Below are positions 16,801 through 26,079 of a DNA stretch of 64,000 bases, in pieces (position 1 is the first letter of the stretch; each line of letters starts with the position of its first letter). The notes beneath the pieces were generated by a model. It had not been told where the DNA came from, searched no databases, and was given only the letters and a program-made list of their open reading frames with translations. The position numbers and the translations under genes were made by a program. The DNA is from GCA-002793235 sp965267355 (GTDB taxonomy: Bacteria > Bacteroidota > Bacteroidia > Flavobacteriales_E > Vicingaceae), in assembly GCA_965267355.1 (NCBI GenBank), contig OZ253956.1, forward strand, positions 992,001-1,056,000. Reading direction: 5' to 3'.

Positions 16801-17312
16801 CTACTAACGGCTTAAACATTGGAGCAACCTTTAATTTTATTGATACTTCTTTACACTCCGTAGATTATTACTGGGAGTTTGGAGATGGAAATACTTCAAC
16901 CGACCAAAACCCGAGTAATACATTTTATAACAATGGGGTTTACTACATTAGTCAAATTGTAACAAGTGCTTTAGGATGTACTGACAGTATTGCTATTCCT
17001 ATTACAATAAATACTGTAACTGAAGAAATTGACCAATTGATACCAAATGCCATTTCACCAAATGGAGATGATAAAAACGATGTATGGAAATTAGATTTCT
17101 TACAATTTGTTGATGCTATTGTAACGGTTGATATTTTTAATAGGTGGGGACAGATAATTTTCCATTCGGATGGGTATAATGCCCCTTGGGATGGAACTTA
17201 TGATGGGGTTTTAGTGCCAGATGGAACTTATTTTTATGTAATCAGTTTGGAAGGTGGTGTAGAAAACAAAGTGTTTAAAGGCAGCATTTTAGTGATGCAA
17301 AAAGCGAAATAA
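13878..17312 (+). CDS. Giant secreted protein: IgGFc-binding-like N-terminus, PKD domains, T9SS type B C-terminus
   Basis: An 1144-residue exported protein with a signal peptide ending SNNTSAQ. Residues about 30-430 resemble the IgGFc-binding-protein N-terminal region (KDTIFWFAAPDV, EVVATQNNTTVLITPR). Four Ig-like segments follow with the theme CxNxxxVxLNG...TGxWTTSGxGxFSP. Then come PKD-like domains (SWDLGDL, YYWEFGDGNTSTDQNPS). The end is a gliding-motility-associated type B sorting domain (AISPNGDDKNDVWKL, FNRWGQIIFHS, GTYFYVISLEGG). Type B proteins leave through the T9SS and usually need a partner PorP/SprF protein, which is encoded next with a one-base TAATG overlap. Start chosen at 13878 because of the signal peptide and promoter. 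Likely surface adhesin; ligand unknown. Confidence 0.92.
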   Translation: MKLKVLGLKIVLLLSLFIGISNNTSAQKDTIFWFAAPDVASSEGDSPIFLRVLSYANPATVTVSLPANGAFIPIVLNLPANSTDSINLTSFLADIESPAANVVASNGLKIESTAIITAYYDLNASTNREMFSLKGQQALGTNFYTPFQKSWSTGSTTPASFSSIEVVATQNNTTVLITPRTDVVGHTANSSFSVTLNEGETYSARDLTTNPNQSLAGSIVSSDKPIAVTVFDGALINTGCNSSMGDQITPADYIGRDYIIYKGNSTDDKVFILATQNSTSLTINDGSTTNTLINWSETYTYDLTDSITYIRSTKPIYVWHASGSGCNLSGAQVPNVFCAGTYSTSFSRSRSDSLNLLLFVRSGFEGDFTLNGNASLIPPTSFYDVPGTNGEYKAAKIFLPISSVPVNSYNEIVNSSDVFGLGVLTGSDAMGSAYGYLSEFVSYPFIDAGNNDTVCANTVLNLNGVIGGGDVTGIWSSSGFGSFAYNTDSLINQYIVSELDTAVSPINIILSTTGKCTPLKDTIELYISPSPHVNAGADQTVCANNSAVQLNGNVTGGASTGQWTTSGSGSFSPNDTTLNAIYIPSSTDSLNGGVDLILSSTNFGLCNEVKDTMHIFITPAPVVDAGPDTVYVCENNSAVSLSGMVLGASTTGKWTTSGNGLFSPNNIVLNATYQPSPQDVSGGFTILYLESTNYGNCNPEMDSLVVVYTPKPSVNTGASILVSCTNNPPVQLNGIISGPTTTGVWSGGNGTYSVDSTDLNAIYTPTATEVSSGSVVLTLTSTNNQTCNAESNTVQIDFVAPPFANFNFTNECFGEDIDFTDFSLSGFGNINGWSWDLGDLTTAISQNVNHTYTAPGNYNVELIVNTDVGCSDTVVKTVSVYELPVADFSYTSDCSTNNIILSFNDETISTDPLNYWFYDFGTAGNSNLEDPVQLFTTVGNYNVTHIVGTVNGCYDTIVKTIVIPPKPKAGFYYNTTNGLNIGATFNFIDTSLHSVDYYWEFGDGNTSTDQNPSNTFYNNGVYYISQIVTSALGCTDSIAIPITINTVTEEIDQLIPNAISPNGDDKNDVWKLDFLQFVDAIVTVDIFNRWGQIIFHSDGYNAPWDGTYDGVLVPDGTYFYVISLEGGVENKVFKGSILVMQKAK

Positions 17313-18274
17313 TGGTAAAGTATATTTTAAACATATTATTGCTTGTTTCATGCTTATCAGTTTTTGGTCAGCAACAACCTTTATTTACCAATTATTTTTT
17401 CAATGATTATTATTTTAATCCAGCTATAGCAGGAAGTAAAACATTAAGCATTGCCAGTTTCTCGTATAGAAATCAGTGGTCTGGTTTTGAAGGAGCCCCA
17501 AAAACTTTAATGGGTAATGTTTCGGGATCGATTAAAAACGAGGGTAAGATGGGTTATGGAGTTACTGTAATATCTGAAAGCATAGGTTTAACGAACAACC
17601 TAAACATTTTACTTACTTACGCTCATCATGTTAAATTGAATGATAAACTTAAATTAGGTTTGGGACTTCAATCAGGGTATTTACAAAACAGAGTAAAATT
17701 ATATGACACCCGATTAGCTGATGTTGATGATGAGGTATTCACAGGGAACGTATTGTCTGAAAACGGATTAGATTTTAATGCTGGGTTTAATTTGTACAGT
17801 GAGAAATATTATTTTATGGCTGCTGTAAACCATTTGTTTATTGATAAGTTAGGTTTTGTTACATACAACCAAAGGTTAAGAAAAAACTATAATGTTATTG
17901 GTGGTTATCGTTTTAAGTTTGAAAAACAGCAAGTTGAGGTTGAACCTAGTATCATGGTTCAGCAAGTAGAGGGAGCCCCAACTAATTTTACAGGCGCTAT
18001 AAAAACGACCTATAAAAACGCTTACTGGTTAGGCTTAAGTTATAACAATGCTGAGCATATTGGAATAGGCTTAGGTTATTTAATGAATAACCGATTGAAT
18101 ATAGGTTATGCTTATGACCTTTCGCTTTCAGAATTAAACACGTACCATTCAGGTTCTCACGAAATATCCATATCCTACGTACTTAATCAGAAGAAACCTT
18201 CTTTTGAGGAAGAAGATGAAAAGCTGAACAATAGTATAATGGATGAAATGAAAGAAAAATTAAAACAGAAATAA
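17312..18274 (+). CDS. T9SS-associated outer-membrane protein, PorP/SprF family
   Basis: A 320-residue beta-barrel-type protein with signal peptide and the PorP/SprF opening QQQPLFTNYFFNDYYFNPA and FSYRNQWSGFEGAPKT. It ends in an aromatic-rich barrel strand region (GSHEISISYVL) followed by a charged tail. SprF-like proteins serve as secretion partners or surface anchors for the type B protein encoded beside them. The TAATG overlap with the upstream gene and the 1-base gap to the next one show tight coupling. Probably dedicated to the protein at 13878-17312. Confidence 0.92.
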   Translation: MVKYILNILLLVSCLSVFGQQQPLFTNYFFNDYYFNPAIAGSKTLSIASFSYRNQWSGFEGAPKTLMGNVSGSIKNEGKMGYGVTVISESIGLTNNLNILLTYAHHVKLNDKLKLGLGLQSGYLQNRVKLYDTRLADVDDEVFTGNVLSENGLDFNAGFNLYSEKYYFMAAVNHLFIDKLGFVTYNQRLRKNYNVIGGYRFKFEKQQVEVEPSIMVQQVEGAPTNFTGAIKTTYKNAYWLGLSYNNAEHIGIGLGYLMNNRLNIGYAYDLSLSELNTYHSGSHEISISYVLNQKKPSFEEEDEKLNNSIMDEMKEKLKQK

Positions 18275-18275
18275 T

Positions 18276-21200
18276 ATGAAGAGTATTTCTAAAATATTAA
18301 TCGTTTTAAGTTTGGTTCTTTTTGCATCTACCAAAATTACCGCACAAGTTGACACCAGTTTTTGGTTTGCAGCCCCTTGGGTTACACCAGACCACGATGA
18401 CAGAGATCCCATCTATTTCCATTTTTCCACTTTTGGTAATCCTACAACAGTAAGAATACAACAGCCTGCATCTACTTATGATACTACATTTGTTGTGCCT
18501 GCTAATGCACTGTTTTCTAAAGCTGTTGATTTTATGATGGATTCTTTAGAAAGTAAGCCAGCGGACCAGCTACTAAGGACAGGATTCCATATTACTTCTG
18601 ATTTTCCTATGGTAGTGGTATATGATGTGGTAACCAGAGGCCCTGCATCTAATAACCCCGAGACCTATTCGTTAAAAGGAAATAATGGATTAGGTAAAGA
18701 ATTTGTTCTCCCATTTCAGACTTTATGGAACAATCAAACCTTGAATAATGACAGAAATAATGATGGGGACACAACACAACCTTATCAGCAGTTTAATGTA
18801 GTAGCTACTGAAAATAATACAACCATTTACATTACCCCGAAGTGTGATATTATTGGTCATCCAGCAGGGGTTACGTATTCAGTTTTTTTACCTAATAAAG
18901 GAAATGTATATACAGGCCAAAATATAACTCAACTTTCTAGTGTTCCAGGAAGTAATTTATCTGGAACTATAGTAGTGTCTGATAAACCTGTTTCGGTTAC
19001 TGTTTCTGATGATTCAGTTAACCCATCTGGTGGTGGAGGTTGCTATGATTTAATGGGAGATCAAATAGTGCCTACAGATGTTATAGGTACAGAATACATT
19101 GTAAATAAAGGGTTTTTAAATGCAGGGTCAAATGAATCTATATTTGTTGTTGCAACACAGAATTTTACTTCATTTTCTATTGATGATGGAAATACCATTA
19201 CCAATGCTATTATTAATCAAGGAGAAACTTATCAGTATAGCATAACGGATTCATTAACCTATTTAAGTGCCGATAAGCCTGTTTACCTTATTCATATGTC
19301 TGGTGTTGGGTGTGAATTAGGGCAAGCTATTTTGCCTCCTACCAATTGTGCGGGTTCTGATCAAGTAAGTTTTTCAAGAGCCACAACAAGAGATTTTTAT
19401 TTAAATCTTTTATGTCCTGCTGGAGCTCAAGGTAATTTTACATTAACTAACCCAGCTCCAGTTCCAATTAACCCAGCATTGTTTGATCCAGTTCCTGGAA
19501 CAGGTGGATTATGGGTTGGCGCTCAAATACAGTTTAATACTACAGACATACCTGTTGGAACACCAATATTATTAACTAATTCGTCTGATTTATTCTCATT
19601 GGGAATTTTTAATGGTTCGGCAACTGGTGGTGTACTTTATCACTATTTATCTTCTTTTAATAGAAAAGTACTCATTGATGCTGGTGATGATACTACTTTA
19701 TGTGTTGGAACAAATGTAAATTTAAACGGTTCTATTTCTGGAGGAACAACAACAGGTATTTGGTCAGTATTAAACGGTACAGGGAACTTAAATACACCCA
19801 CAAATTTGAGCACTACTTATAATCCTTCCCCTGGAGATTATACTCAAGGTTCAGTAACATTCGTATTACAATCTACAGGAAATTGTGATCCTGTAATGGA
19901 TACGCTTCAAATCAATTTTGTACAGGCACCAGAAGTTACAGTAAGTAGTGACAGTTCGTTATGTAAAAATAATGCAGCGGTAATTAACCTAAATGGTACA
20001 CTTGCATTTGCAGCAGGGAGTGAATGGACGGGTGGTTTAGGAGGTTCGTATGCTAATGCTTCAGATTTAAATACCACTTATACACCTTCTCCAACTGATT
20101 TGTCAGGAGATAGTATTATCTTTTATTTATCATCGCTCGGGAGTATCAACTCTTGTCCCAATGACCAAGATACTTTGGTGGTTTATTTAACACCATCACC
20201 AGTAGTTAATCCTGGTCCTAATCAAGTAATTTGTTCGAGTGATGATAGTTTGTTCTTAAATGGTTCAGTAAGCGGACCAACTTCAACAGGAATATGGAGT
20301 ACGACAGGTTCAGGAACATTTAATCCATCTAATACCGATTTAACGGCAGGTTACGCTATTACTGGAGCAGATACTGCTACAGGAACACTATGGTTTACGT
20401 TAACCAGCACCAATAATGGAACTTGTTTGCCAGTTCAGGATAGCATTGAAATAACCATTTTAGATAAACCTACGGTAACTATTACTACTTCAGACTCGAT
20501 ATGCTCAAATACGAGTATCATTAATTTAACGGGGTTTGTTTCGGCTGGTTTTACCTTTACATGGAATGTAATTGGTGCAGGGAGTGTAGTATCTCCAACT
20601 TCTATTAATACAACATATAATGTTAACCCCGCAGATGTTGCTAATGGTTTTATAGATGTTATTTTAGCAACAGACCCTAACATTTGTACTCCAGAGCAAG
20701 ATTCAATCAGAATATATTTTATAAGTCCACCAACTGTTTATGCTGGTCCTGATACTTCTTTTTGTGCCAACGAATTGGTTCAATTAAATGGTTCAATTTC
20801 TGGTCCTTCACCATCAGGTAGTTGGTCATCTACAGGTACAGGAATGTTTACGCCTAGCAGTAACTTATTAGTTACCTTTTACCAACCATCACCATTAGAT
20901 GTGTCTAACGGAAGTGTTGATTTAATTTTAAGCTCTAGCGGGGCATTTGGTTGTGTACCAGATAATGATACCATGACGGTAACTTTTATCACACCACCTA
21001 CAGCTAATTTTTCAGTAACTGATGCTTGTCAAAATAGCCCTTCGATGTTTACTGATTTATCAACAACCCCTACAGGGTCAATTAACTCGTGGAATTGGGA
21101 TTTTGGTGATTTTAATACGTCAACTGCTCAAAACCCATCACACTCCTATAATACGAATGGGTTAATTACGGCTCAACTAATAGTTGGTGCTACAACAGGA

Positions 21201-22001
21201 TGTTTTGACACAGTTCAGCTAGATGCTTTAGTCCATCCGCTACCTGTACCAGATTTTACTAATTCGGCAGCATGTGAAGGCAATCCGATTGATTTTTATG
21301 ATAATTCTTTCATATCATCAGGTTCTATTACTTCATGGGCATATGAGTTTGATGCTTCAACTACAGTTACAAGCCAAAATGCAACGCATACTTATGCTAA
21401 TCCTGGAGTTCAAAATGTTACTTATTATGTTACATCTGCACTTGGTTGTACCGATACCATCATTAAACCTGTAAATGTATTGGTAGGTCCTGTTGCTGAT
21501 TTTAGTATTAATCCAAATCCTGCTGAGGTGCTTACACCAGTAGATTTTACTGATTTATCACAAGGTAATGGCATATCTGCTTGGTATTGGGATTTTGGTG
21601 ATGAGACAGGGGATAACTCTCAAAACACTACTAATATTTATTCTGACGGAGGAACTTATGATGTTATATTAACAGTAACTGACGCAAATGGATGCACGGA
21701 TACAACATTGAAAGAGTTGTTAATTGTTTTACCTCCAGTATTACCAACAGCATTTACACCTAATGGTGATTTAGAAAATGATGTGTTTAGAATACGAGGA
21801 GGACCGTTTGATGAGGTGATTTTTAATATATATAACAATTGGGGAGAATTAATTTTCCAAAGCAATGATGCTAATATTGGTTGGGATGGGACCTACCAAG
21901 GAAACAATTCACCATTGGGAGTTTATACTTGGACTTTTGAAGTAAGAATGATAGGGGGAGAAGTTATTAAAAAATCGGGAGATGTAACATTGATACGCTA
22001 G
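18276..22001 (+). CDS. Giant secreted protein, paralogue of the first, with T9SS type B C-terminus
   Basis: A 1241-residue protein with the same layout as the product of 13878-17312: signal peptide (ending KITAQ), IgGFc-binding-like N-terminus (DTSFWFAAPWVTPD, FNVVATENNTTIYITPK), Ig-like repeats with LNGSxSGxxxTGxWS, PKD-like domains (WNWDFGDFNTSTAQNPSH, WYWDFGDETGDNSQN) and a type B sorting domain (AFTPNGDLENDVFRI, IYNNWGELIFQS). It has more Ig-like repeats than its paralogue. Tandem duplication with later divergence is the simplest explanation. Likely exported through the T9SS to the surface with the PorP/SprF protein encoded 4 bases downstream. Confidence 0.92.
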   Translation: MKSISKILIVLSLVLFASTKITAQVDTSFWFAAPWVTPDHDDRDPIYFHFSTFGNPTTVRIQQPASTYDTTFVVPANALFSKAVDFMMDSLESKPADQLLRTGFHITSDFPMVVVYDVVTRGPASNNPETYSLKGNNGLGKEFVLPFQTLWNNQTLNNDRNNDGDTTQPYQQFNVVATENNTTIYITPKCDIIGHPAGVTYSVFLPNKGNVYTGQNITQLSSVPGSNLSGTIVVSDKPVSVTVSDDSVNPSGGGGCYDLMGDQIVPTDVIGTEYIVNKGFLNAGSNESIFVVATQNFTSFSIDDGNTITNAIINQGETYQYSITDSLTYLSADKPVYLIHMSGVGCELGQAILPPTNCAGSDQVSFSRATTRDFYLNLLCPAGAQGNFTLTNPAPVPINPALFDPVPGTGGLWVGAQIQFNTTDIPVGTPILLTNSSDLFSLGIFNGSATGGVLYHYLSSFNRKVLIDAGDDTTLCVGTNVNLNGSISGGTTTGIWSVLNGTGNLNTPTNLSTTYNPSPGDYTQGSVTFVLQSTGNCDPVMDTLQINFVQAPEVTVSSDSSLCKNNAAVINLNGTLAFAAGSEWTGGLGGSYANASDLNTTYTPSPTDLSGDSIIFYLSSLGSINSCPNDQDTLVVYLTPSPVVNPGPNQVICSSDDSLFLNGSVSGPTSTGIWSTTGSGTFNPSNTDLTAGYAITGADTATGTLWFTLTSTNNGTCLPVQDSIEITILDKPTVTITTSDSICSNTSIINLTGFVSAGFTFTWNVIGAGSVVSPTSINTTYNVNPADVANGFIDVILATDPNICTPEQDSIRIYFISPPTVYAGPDTSFCANELVQLNGSISGPSPSGSWSSTGTGMFTPSSNLLVTFYQPSPLDVSNGSVDLILSSSGAFGCVPDNDTMTVTFITPPTANFSVTDACQNSPSMFTDLSTTPTGSINSWNWDFGDFNTSTAQNPSHSYNTNGLITAQLIVGATTGCFDTVQLDALVHPLPVPDFTNSAACEGNPIDFYDNSFISSGSITSWAYEFDASTTVTSQNATHTYANPGVQNVTYYVTSALGCTDTIIKPVNVLVGPVADFSINPNPAEVLTPVDFTDLSQGNGISAWYWDFGDETGDNSQNTTNIYSDGGTYDVILTVTDANGCTDTTLKELLIVLPPVLPTAFTPNGDLENDVFRIRGGPFDEVIFNIYNNWGELIFQSNDANIGWDGTYQGNNSPLGVYTWTFEVRMIGGEVIKKSGDVTLIR

Positions 22002-22005
22002 GGCT

Positions 22006-22998
22006 ATGTTGAAGAGATTACTCATATTGATAACGGTATTTGCTTTTATTGGAAGAGCGAAAAGTCAGGATGTGCACTTATCTATGTATGATGCTGCTCC
22101 TTTATTTTTAAACCCTGCTATGACTGGTTTATTTGATGGAGACTGGAGACTTCATGGGCAATATAGAACACAGTGGGGAGCAGTTAACTTTAAGCCATAT
22201 AATACAGCGTTAATTAGCTTTGATAAGCCTTATAAAAAATGGGGTTTTGGGGGTCAGATATCTAACCTTAAAGCGGGTATTGGAAATTACAATGTTCTAC
22301 AAGGTTTAGCATCAGTTGCCTATACGGTGCCTATTGATCAACCAAAGTTTCATAATCTTTCTTTTGGGTTACAAGCAGGTGTCACTCAAAAGTATGTAGA
22401 ACATCAATTACACACTTTTGACAACCAGTACACCACTTTAAATGGAGGCGGTTTTAATACTGATATTGCTACAGGAGAAGAAATTAATACGCAACGTTTT
22501 TATTTGCCAACAGTTAATGCTGGGGTGCTTTATTACCACTCTAAGCAGCAAAGTTTTTTAAATCCTTTTATTGGATTATCGGCATTTAATCTTATTAAAT
22601 CAAACGAATCCTTTTTGGATGATGATAACTCTACTCTAAACAGATATTACATGCACTTGGGTACCAGAATTAATCTTACTGAGTTATGGTACATTTTACC
22701 AAAAGTTCTCGTGATGAATCAGGGTAATTTTAACGAACAGACTTTTGCAGCTGATGCAGGTTATTACTTAAAGTCGGCTGATGTATATTTCCTTGGGGGC
22801 TTGGTCTATAGAAATGATGATGCTTTTATTGTTTCTATTGGTGCCAGAAAGAATAACATAACTGGTAGAATAGCCTATGATATCAACAGCTCATCACTTA
22901 ATTCTGCTTCTACAGGAAGAGGAGCATTTGAAATAGCTATTACCTACATTAAGAAAGATAATAAGAATAAAAATGCTAAAATCTGTCCGAGGTTATAG
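22006..22998 (+). CDS. T9SS-associated outer-membrane protein, PorP/SprF family (second copy)
   Basis: A 330-residue protein with signal peptide (ending GRAKSQ) and the family signature DVHLSMYDAAPLFLNPAMTG followed by HGQYRTQWGAVNFKPYNT. It is clearly a diverged relative of the product of 17312-18274. The C-terminus ends in a barrel strand (GAFEIAITYI) and a basic tail. Its position directly after the second type B protein suggests a dedicated partner for it. Confidence 0.9.
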   Translation: MLKRLLILITVFAFIGRAKSQDVHLSMYDAAPLFLNPAMTGLFDGDWRLHGQYRTQWGAVNFKPYNTALISFDKPYKKWGFGGQISNLKAGIGNYNVLQGLASVAYTVPIDQPKFHNLSFGLQAGVTQKYVEHQLHTFDNQYTTLNGGGFNTDIATGEEINTQRFYLPTVNAGVLYYHSKQQSFLNPFIGLSAFNLIKSNESFLDDDNSTLNRYYMHLGTRINLTELWYILPKVLVMNQGNFNEQTFAADAGYYLKSADVYFLGGLVYRNDDAFIVSIGARKNNITGRIAYDINSSSLNSASTGRGAFEIAITYIKKDNKNKNAKICPRL

Positions 22999-23004
22999 TA
23001 TAAT

Positions 23005-25074
23005 TTGTTGAGCAATATGAGAAGAGTTTTTCTTTTAGTTTTAATCTTATTACCAGCATTCTTTTTTGCACAATCAAAACAAGTTTGGTTGTACGAAGCA
23101 GATAATTATTACGCTAAAAGTGATTATGCTTCCGCTTTAGAGTATTATAAAAAGGCTCAAGATGACTCTTTAGGCTTAGCGATGAGTATTGTTCCTTACG
23201 AGGTAGTAAATACTAATCAAAAGTTAAAAGAAAGTCAAAAAACACAAATAGATAGTAGCACAAAAGTATCAGTTAAAGATTATATCAATCATCAAATAGC
23301 GATGTGCTATTTTAAAATTTATGACTACAATAATTCAAGTACTCACTTTGAAAAAACTATAACTGTTAAAGAATATCCAGATGATGTGTTTTATTATGCA
23401 CTGTCATTAATGAATGTAGAAAAATACGACTCTGCAATGACCAACTATGAGAAATATATTCAATCTGAAGCAAAAAACGATTCATTAACTAAATTGGCTA
23501 AAAAACACATCCAGGGATGTTATTTTGCTTTGAGTGATAACAGTGTAAAAAAAGAGGTGATAGTTACTATGGCAGATACTACTGTTTTTAATGTTGGCAC
23601 TTCGGCTTTTGCAACTATGTTTTGGGGTGATGATAGAATGATATTTACAAGTGCAAGAGATGGTGGAGTTGTGTTAGATAGAAGAAAGCAACAATCGGAA
23701 TATTTATGTGATTTATACTGGACTGAAAAAGAAGGAGAAAACGTATGGGGTTCTCCACAGAACTTTGGGCGACCGTTAAATTCTTCTTTGCATGATGCAT
23801 CAGGTATTTTTAATAATAACAATGTTATTTTCTTTACAAGATGGAGTGATGAAAAGAGAGAGCAAAAGCAAATCTATTTGGCAAGAATGATAGATATGAA
23901 GTTCTTTGAGTCATATAAATTAGATTCAGCTGTAAATTATCCTGGTTATAAAAGCATTAATCCATTTGTTACTATGGATGGGAAAACACTTTATTTTTCG
24001 AGTAACCGACCTGGCGGAAAAGGGGGAATGGATTTATGGAAAATTGAAATTGATGAGGTAGGCAATCCTATGGGAGAAGCTGTTAATTTAGGTAGTTATA
24101 TCAATACTCCTGGAAATGAGATTTCTCCGTTTTTTCACGAGCAATCATCTACTTTATTTTTTAGCTCGGATGGACATGCAACGATTGGTGGTTTAGATAT
24201 TTACAAAAGTGAATATGACCAAGACAACGAATTTTATGTTGCACCCATAAACATGGGTAAACCAATTAATTCAAGCAAAGATGATGCATATATGATTTGG
24301 GATGACTTGTTTAAGTATGGTTATTTATCTAGTGATAGAGAGCCATGTGAGGGAGGACATTGCTATGACATTTATTTGGTGGAAAACGCACCAATTAAAA
24401 TTATGATTCAGGGGTTTGTTTATGATGTAGAAACTAATGAAGCGTTACCTAACTCAACCATTACTTTTAAAGATATTAGAGGCGCATTTGAACCTTTTGA
24501 TGTTACTACTAACGAAATAGGATTTTATAAAACTGAGTTGCATCAAAATGCAGAAGCATTTATGAAAGCTAAAAAGAAAGGCTACTTTGCTGATGCAGCA
24601 AATGTAGATACACGAAATATAACTGAGAGTACTACCCTTGAACAGGACTTCTTTTTGAGTAAAATACCTGAAACAGAAGTTGAAATACCAGGAATTGAGT
24701 ACGATTTTGATGCCGCTACTTTAAGACCTAAATCGAAAGAGATATTAAATGAGTTAGTAGAATTTTTAGAGCTTAACGATAATATTACCATTGAAATTCG
24801 TTCGCATACTGATTCCAGAGGGAACGATGATTATAACTTAAAATTATCTGATAAAAGAGCTGCATCAGTAGTTAAATATCTTGTTGCTCATGGTATTAGT
24901 AAAGATAGGTTAAAGTCTATTGGTATGGGAGAAAAAGAACCGTTAGATGATTGCTCTAAATACCCTGAATGTGGTGAGACCAGACATGATGAGTGTGACT
25001 GCCATCAAAGAAACAGAAGAACAGCCTTTAAGACTACTAGTGAAGATTTTAAAGATGTGTTTAAGAGTAAATAA
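23005..25074 (+). CDS. OmpA-family protein with TPR, PD40 propeller and carboxypeptidase-regulatory-like domains
   Basis: A 689-residue exported protein. Order: signal peptide (to about residue 22), TPR region (about 25-165, DNYYAKSDYASALEYYKKA), PD40/WD40-like propeller blades (about 200-440, KTLYFSSNRPGGKGGMDLWK), a carboxypeptidase-regulatory-like domain (about 465-550) and a C-terminal OmpA peptidoglycan-binding domain (IEYDFDAATLRPKSKEIL, IRSHTDSRGNDDYNLKLSDK). This architecture matches PorE-like T9SS envelope proteins that connect the outer-membrane complex to peptidoglycan. As the last gene of the operon it may anchor the two PorP/SprF-type B systems. It meets cvpA tail to tail with only 7 bases between. 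Confidence 0.92.
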   Translation: MLSNMRRVFLLVLILLPAFFFAQSKQVWLYEADNYYAKSDYASALEYYKKAQDDSLGLAMSIVPYEVVNTNQKLKESQKTQIDSSTKVSVKDYINHQIAMCYFKIYDYNNSSTHFEKTITVKEYPDDVFYYALSLMNVEKYDSAMTNYEKYIQSEAKNDSLTKLAKKHIQGCYFALSDNSVKKEVIVTMADTTVFNVGTSAFATMFWGDDRMIFTSARDGGVVLDRRKQQSEYLCDLYWTEKEGENVWGSPQNFGRPLNSSLHDASGIFNNNNVIFFTRWSDEKREQKQIYLARMIDMKFFESYKLDSAVNYPGYKSINPFVTMDGKTLYFSSNRPGGKGGMDLWKIEIDEVGNPMGEAVNLGSYINTPGNEISPFFHEQSSTLFFSSDGHATIGGLDIYKSEYDQDNEFYVAPINMGKPINSSKDDAYMIWDDLFKYGYLSSDREPCEGGHCYDIYLVENAPIKIMIQGFVYDVETNEALPNSTITFKDIRGAFEPFDVTTNEIGFYKTELHQNAEAFMKAKKKGYFADAANVDTRNITESTTLEQDFFLSKIPETEVEIPGIEYDFDAATLRPKSKEILNELVEFLELNDNITIEIRSHTDSRGNDDYNLKLSDKRAASVVKYLVAHGISKDRLKSIGMGEKEPLDDCSKYPECGETRHDECDCHQRNRRTAFKTTSEDFKDVFKSK

Positions 25075-25081
25075 ACATTAT

Positions 25082-25651
25082 TTAATCTCTTTCTTCAATA
25101 TCGTCCGCTGCTTCATTTAATCTTTCTGCAGCTTCTTTTCTAACAGCGTCTTCAACAATATTGTTTAAACTAATGTTAGTTAACCCAGGAATTATTGCAG
25201 GTGCTATTTCACTGATGGGATTATACAATAAAGAAGATTCTTTCATTTCAGGTTCTAAAAAACCAATTTCAGAGTTAATGTTATTTACTAAAGTAAGGAT
25301 GATACTGATGATTAAAGTAAATTTTAACGTTCCAAAAGCAGCACCAGTAATTTTGTTTACTGTACTTAGTGAAACGGCTTTTACTAATTTTTGAACCAAT
25401 TTGGCAATAAAAAATACAATAATTACGATTAAAATAAATGTTACGGCAAAAGAAATTAAAGGCATTAATTCTTCAGAAATACTAAACATCTTTCCCAAAT
25501 ATTGAGCAGACACAGCTGAAAATTTAACACCACCCCAAACTCCTAGAAATAGCGCAAGCAATGAAGCAACCTCTACAATTAAGCCTTTTTTAAAGCCTTT
25601 GTAGGCAGCCCAAAGCAGGGGAATAATGATAATGATATCAAAGTAATTCAT
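25082..25651 (-). CDS. cvpA: CvpA family inner-membrane protein
   Basis: A 189-residue protein with about four membrane segments and the family start YFDIIIIIPLLWAAYKGFKKG, which matches CvpA/colicin V production proteins. A short acidic C-terminal tail follows. CvpA is linked to envelope maintenance, but its exact action is not settled. The -7 box TAGTTTTG (25657-25664) lies only 5 bases before the ATG, so the message may be leaderless. Confidence 0.88.
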   Translation of the reverse strand: MNYFDIIIIIPLLWAAYKGFKKGLIVEVASLLALFLGVWGGVKFSAVSAQYLGKMFSISEELMPLISFAVTFILIVIIVFFIAKLVQKLVKAVSLSTVNKITGAAFGTLKFTLIISIILTLVNNINSEIGFLEPEMKESSLLYNPISEIAPAIIPGLTNISLNNIVEDAVRKEAAERLNEAADDIEERD

Positions 25652-25656
25652 TAATT

Positions 25657-25664
25657 CAAAACTA
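25657..25664 (-). promoter_or_regulatory. -7 promoter box of cvpA
   Basis: TAGTTTTG on the minus strand matches TAnnTTTG, 5 bases before the start codon. Confidence 0.45.
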
Positions 25665-25743
25665 CTTTACATGTACTCGTGCTTAGTGCACTTTAGTGAG
25701 TAATTATTAAAATACTATTGTTTATAGTGGTTAATTTTACAAC

Positions 25744-26079
25744 ATGAATTTGGAGAACAACAATGAGAAGTGGGAAAAAGTTCAACAATTGGTTGAGCAG
25801 CGTTTTGGGGAGGTGCTAGATGAGCAAACCATTCTTTTTATCATTGGCTTGCAAGAGTTAGGAAAAGGGAAGCAAGAATATAAAAAAGAAGAAAAGTTAG
25901 ATATTATACACATTGGAATATGTACGGTTTTACAACCTTATGGGTACTACAAATTTATTGGGATAGATGATGATGGGTGGCCGCATTATAAAAACATAAA
26001 AAAACTCCCCAATGAAATTCAAGGGGAGTATCAACAAAACTTCTTAAAAGAAGCAATAATAAAATATTTTGGGTTTTAG
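25744..26079 (+). CDS. Hypothetical protein, 111 residues
   Basis: A small soluble protein with no signal peptide or membrane segment. Visible are an acidic N-terminal helix (WEKVQQLVEQRFGEVLDEQT), FIIGLQELGKGKQEYKKEEK, then HIGICTVLQPYGYYKFIGID and DDDGWPHYKNIKKLP. I do not recognise the family by name. Codon use looks like its neighbours and the composition is protein-like, so I consider it a real gene. It converges with the lipoprotein gene at 26080 without a gap. Confidence 0.65.
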   Translation: MNLENNNEKWEKVQQLVEQRFGEVLDEQTILFIIGLQELGKGKQEYKKEEKLDIIHIGICTVLQPYGYYKFIGIDDDGWPHYKNIKKLPNEIQGEYQQNFLKEAIIKYFGF

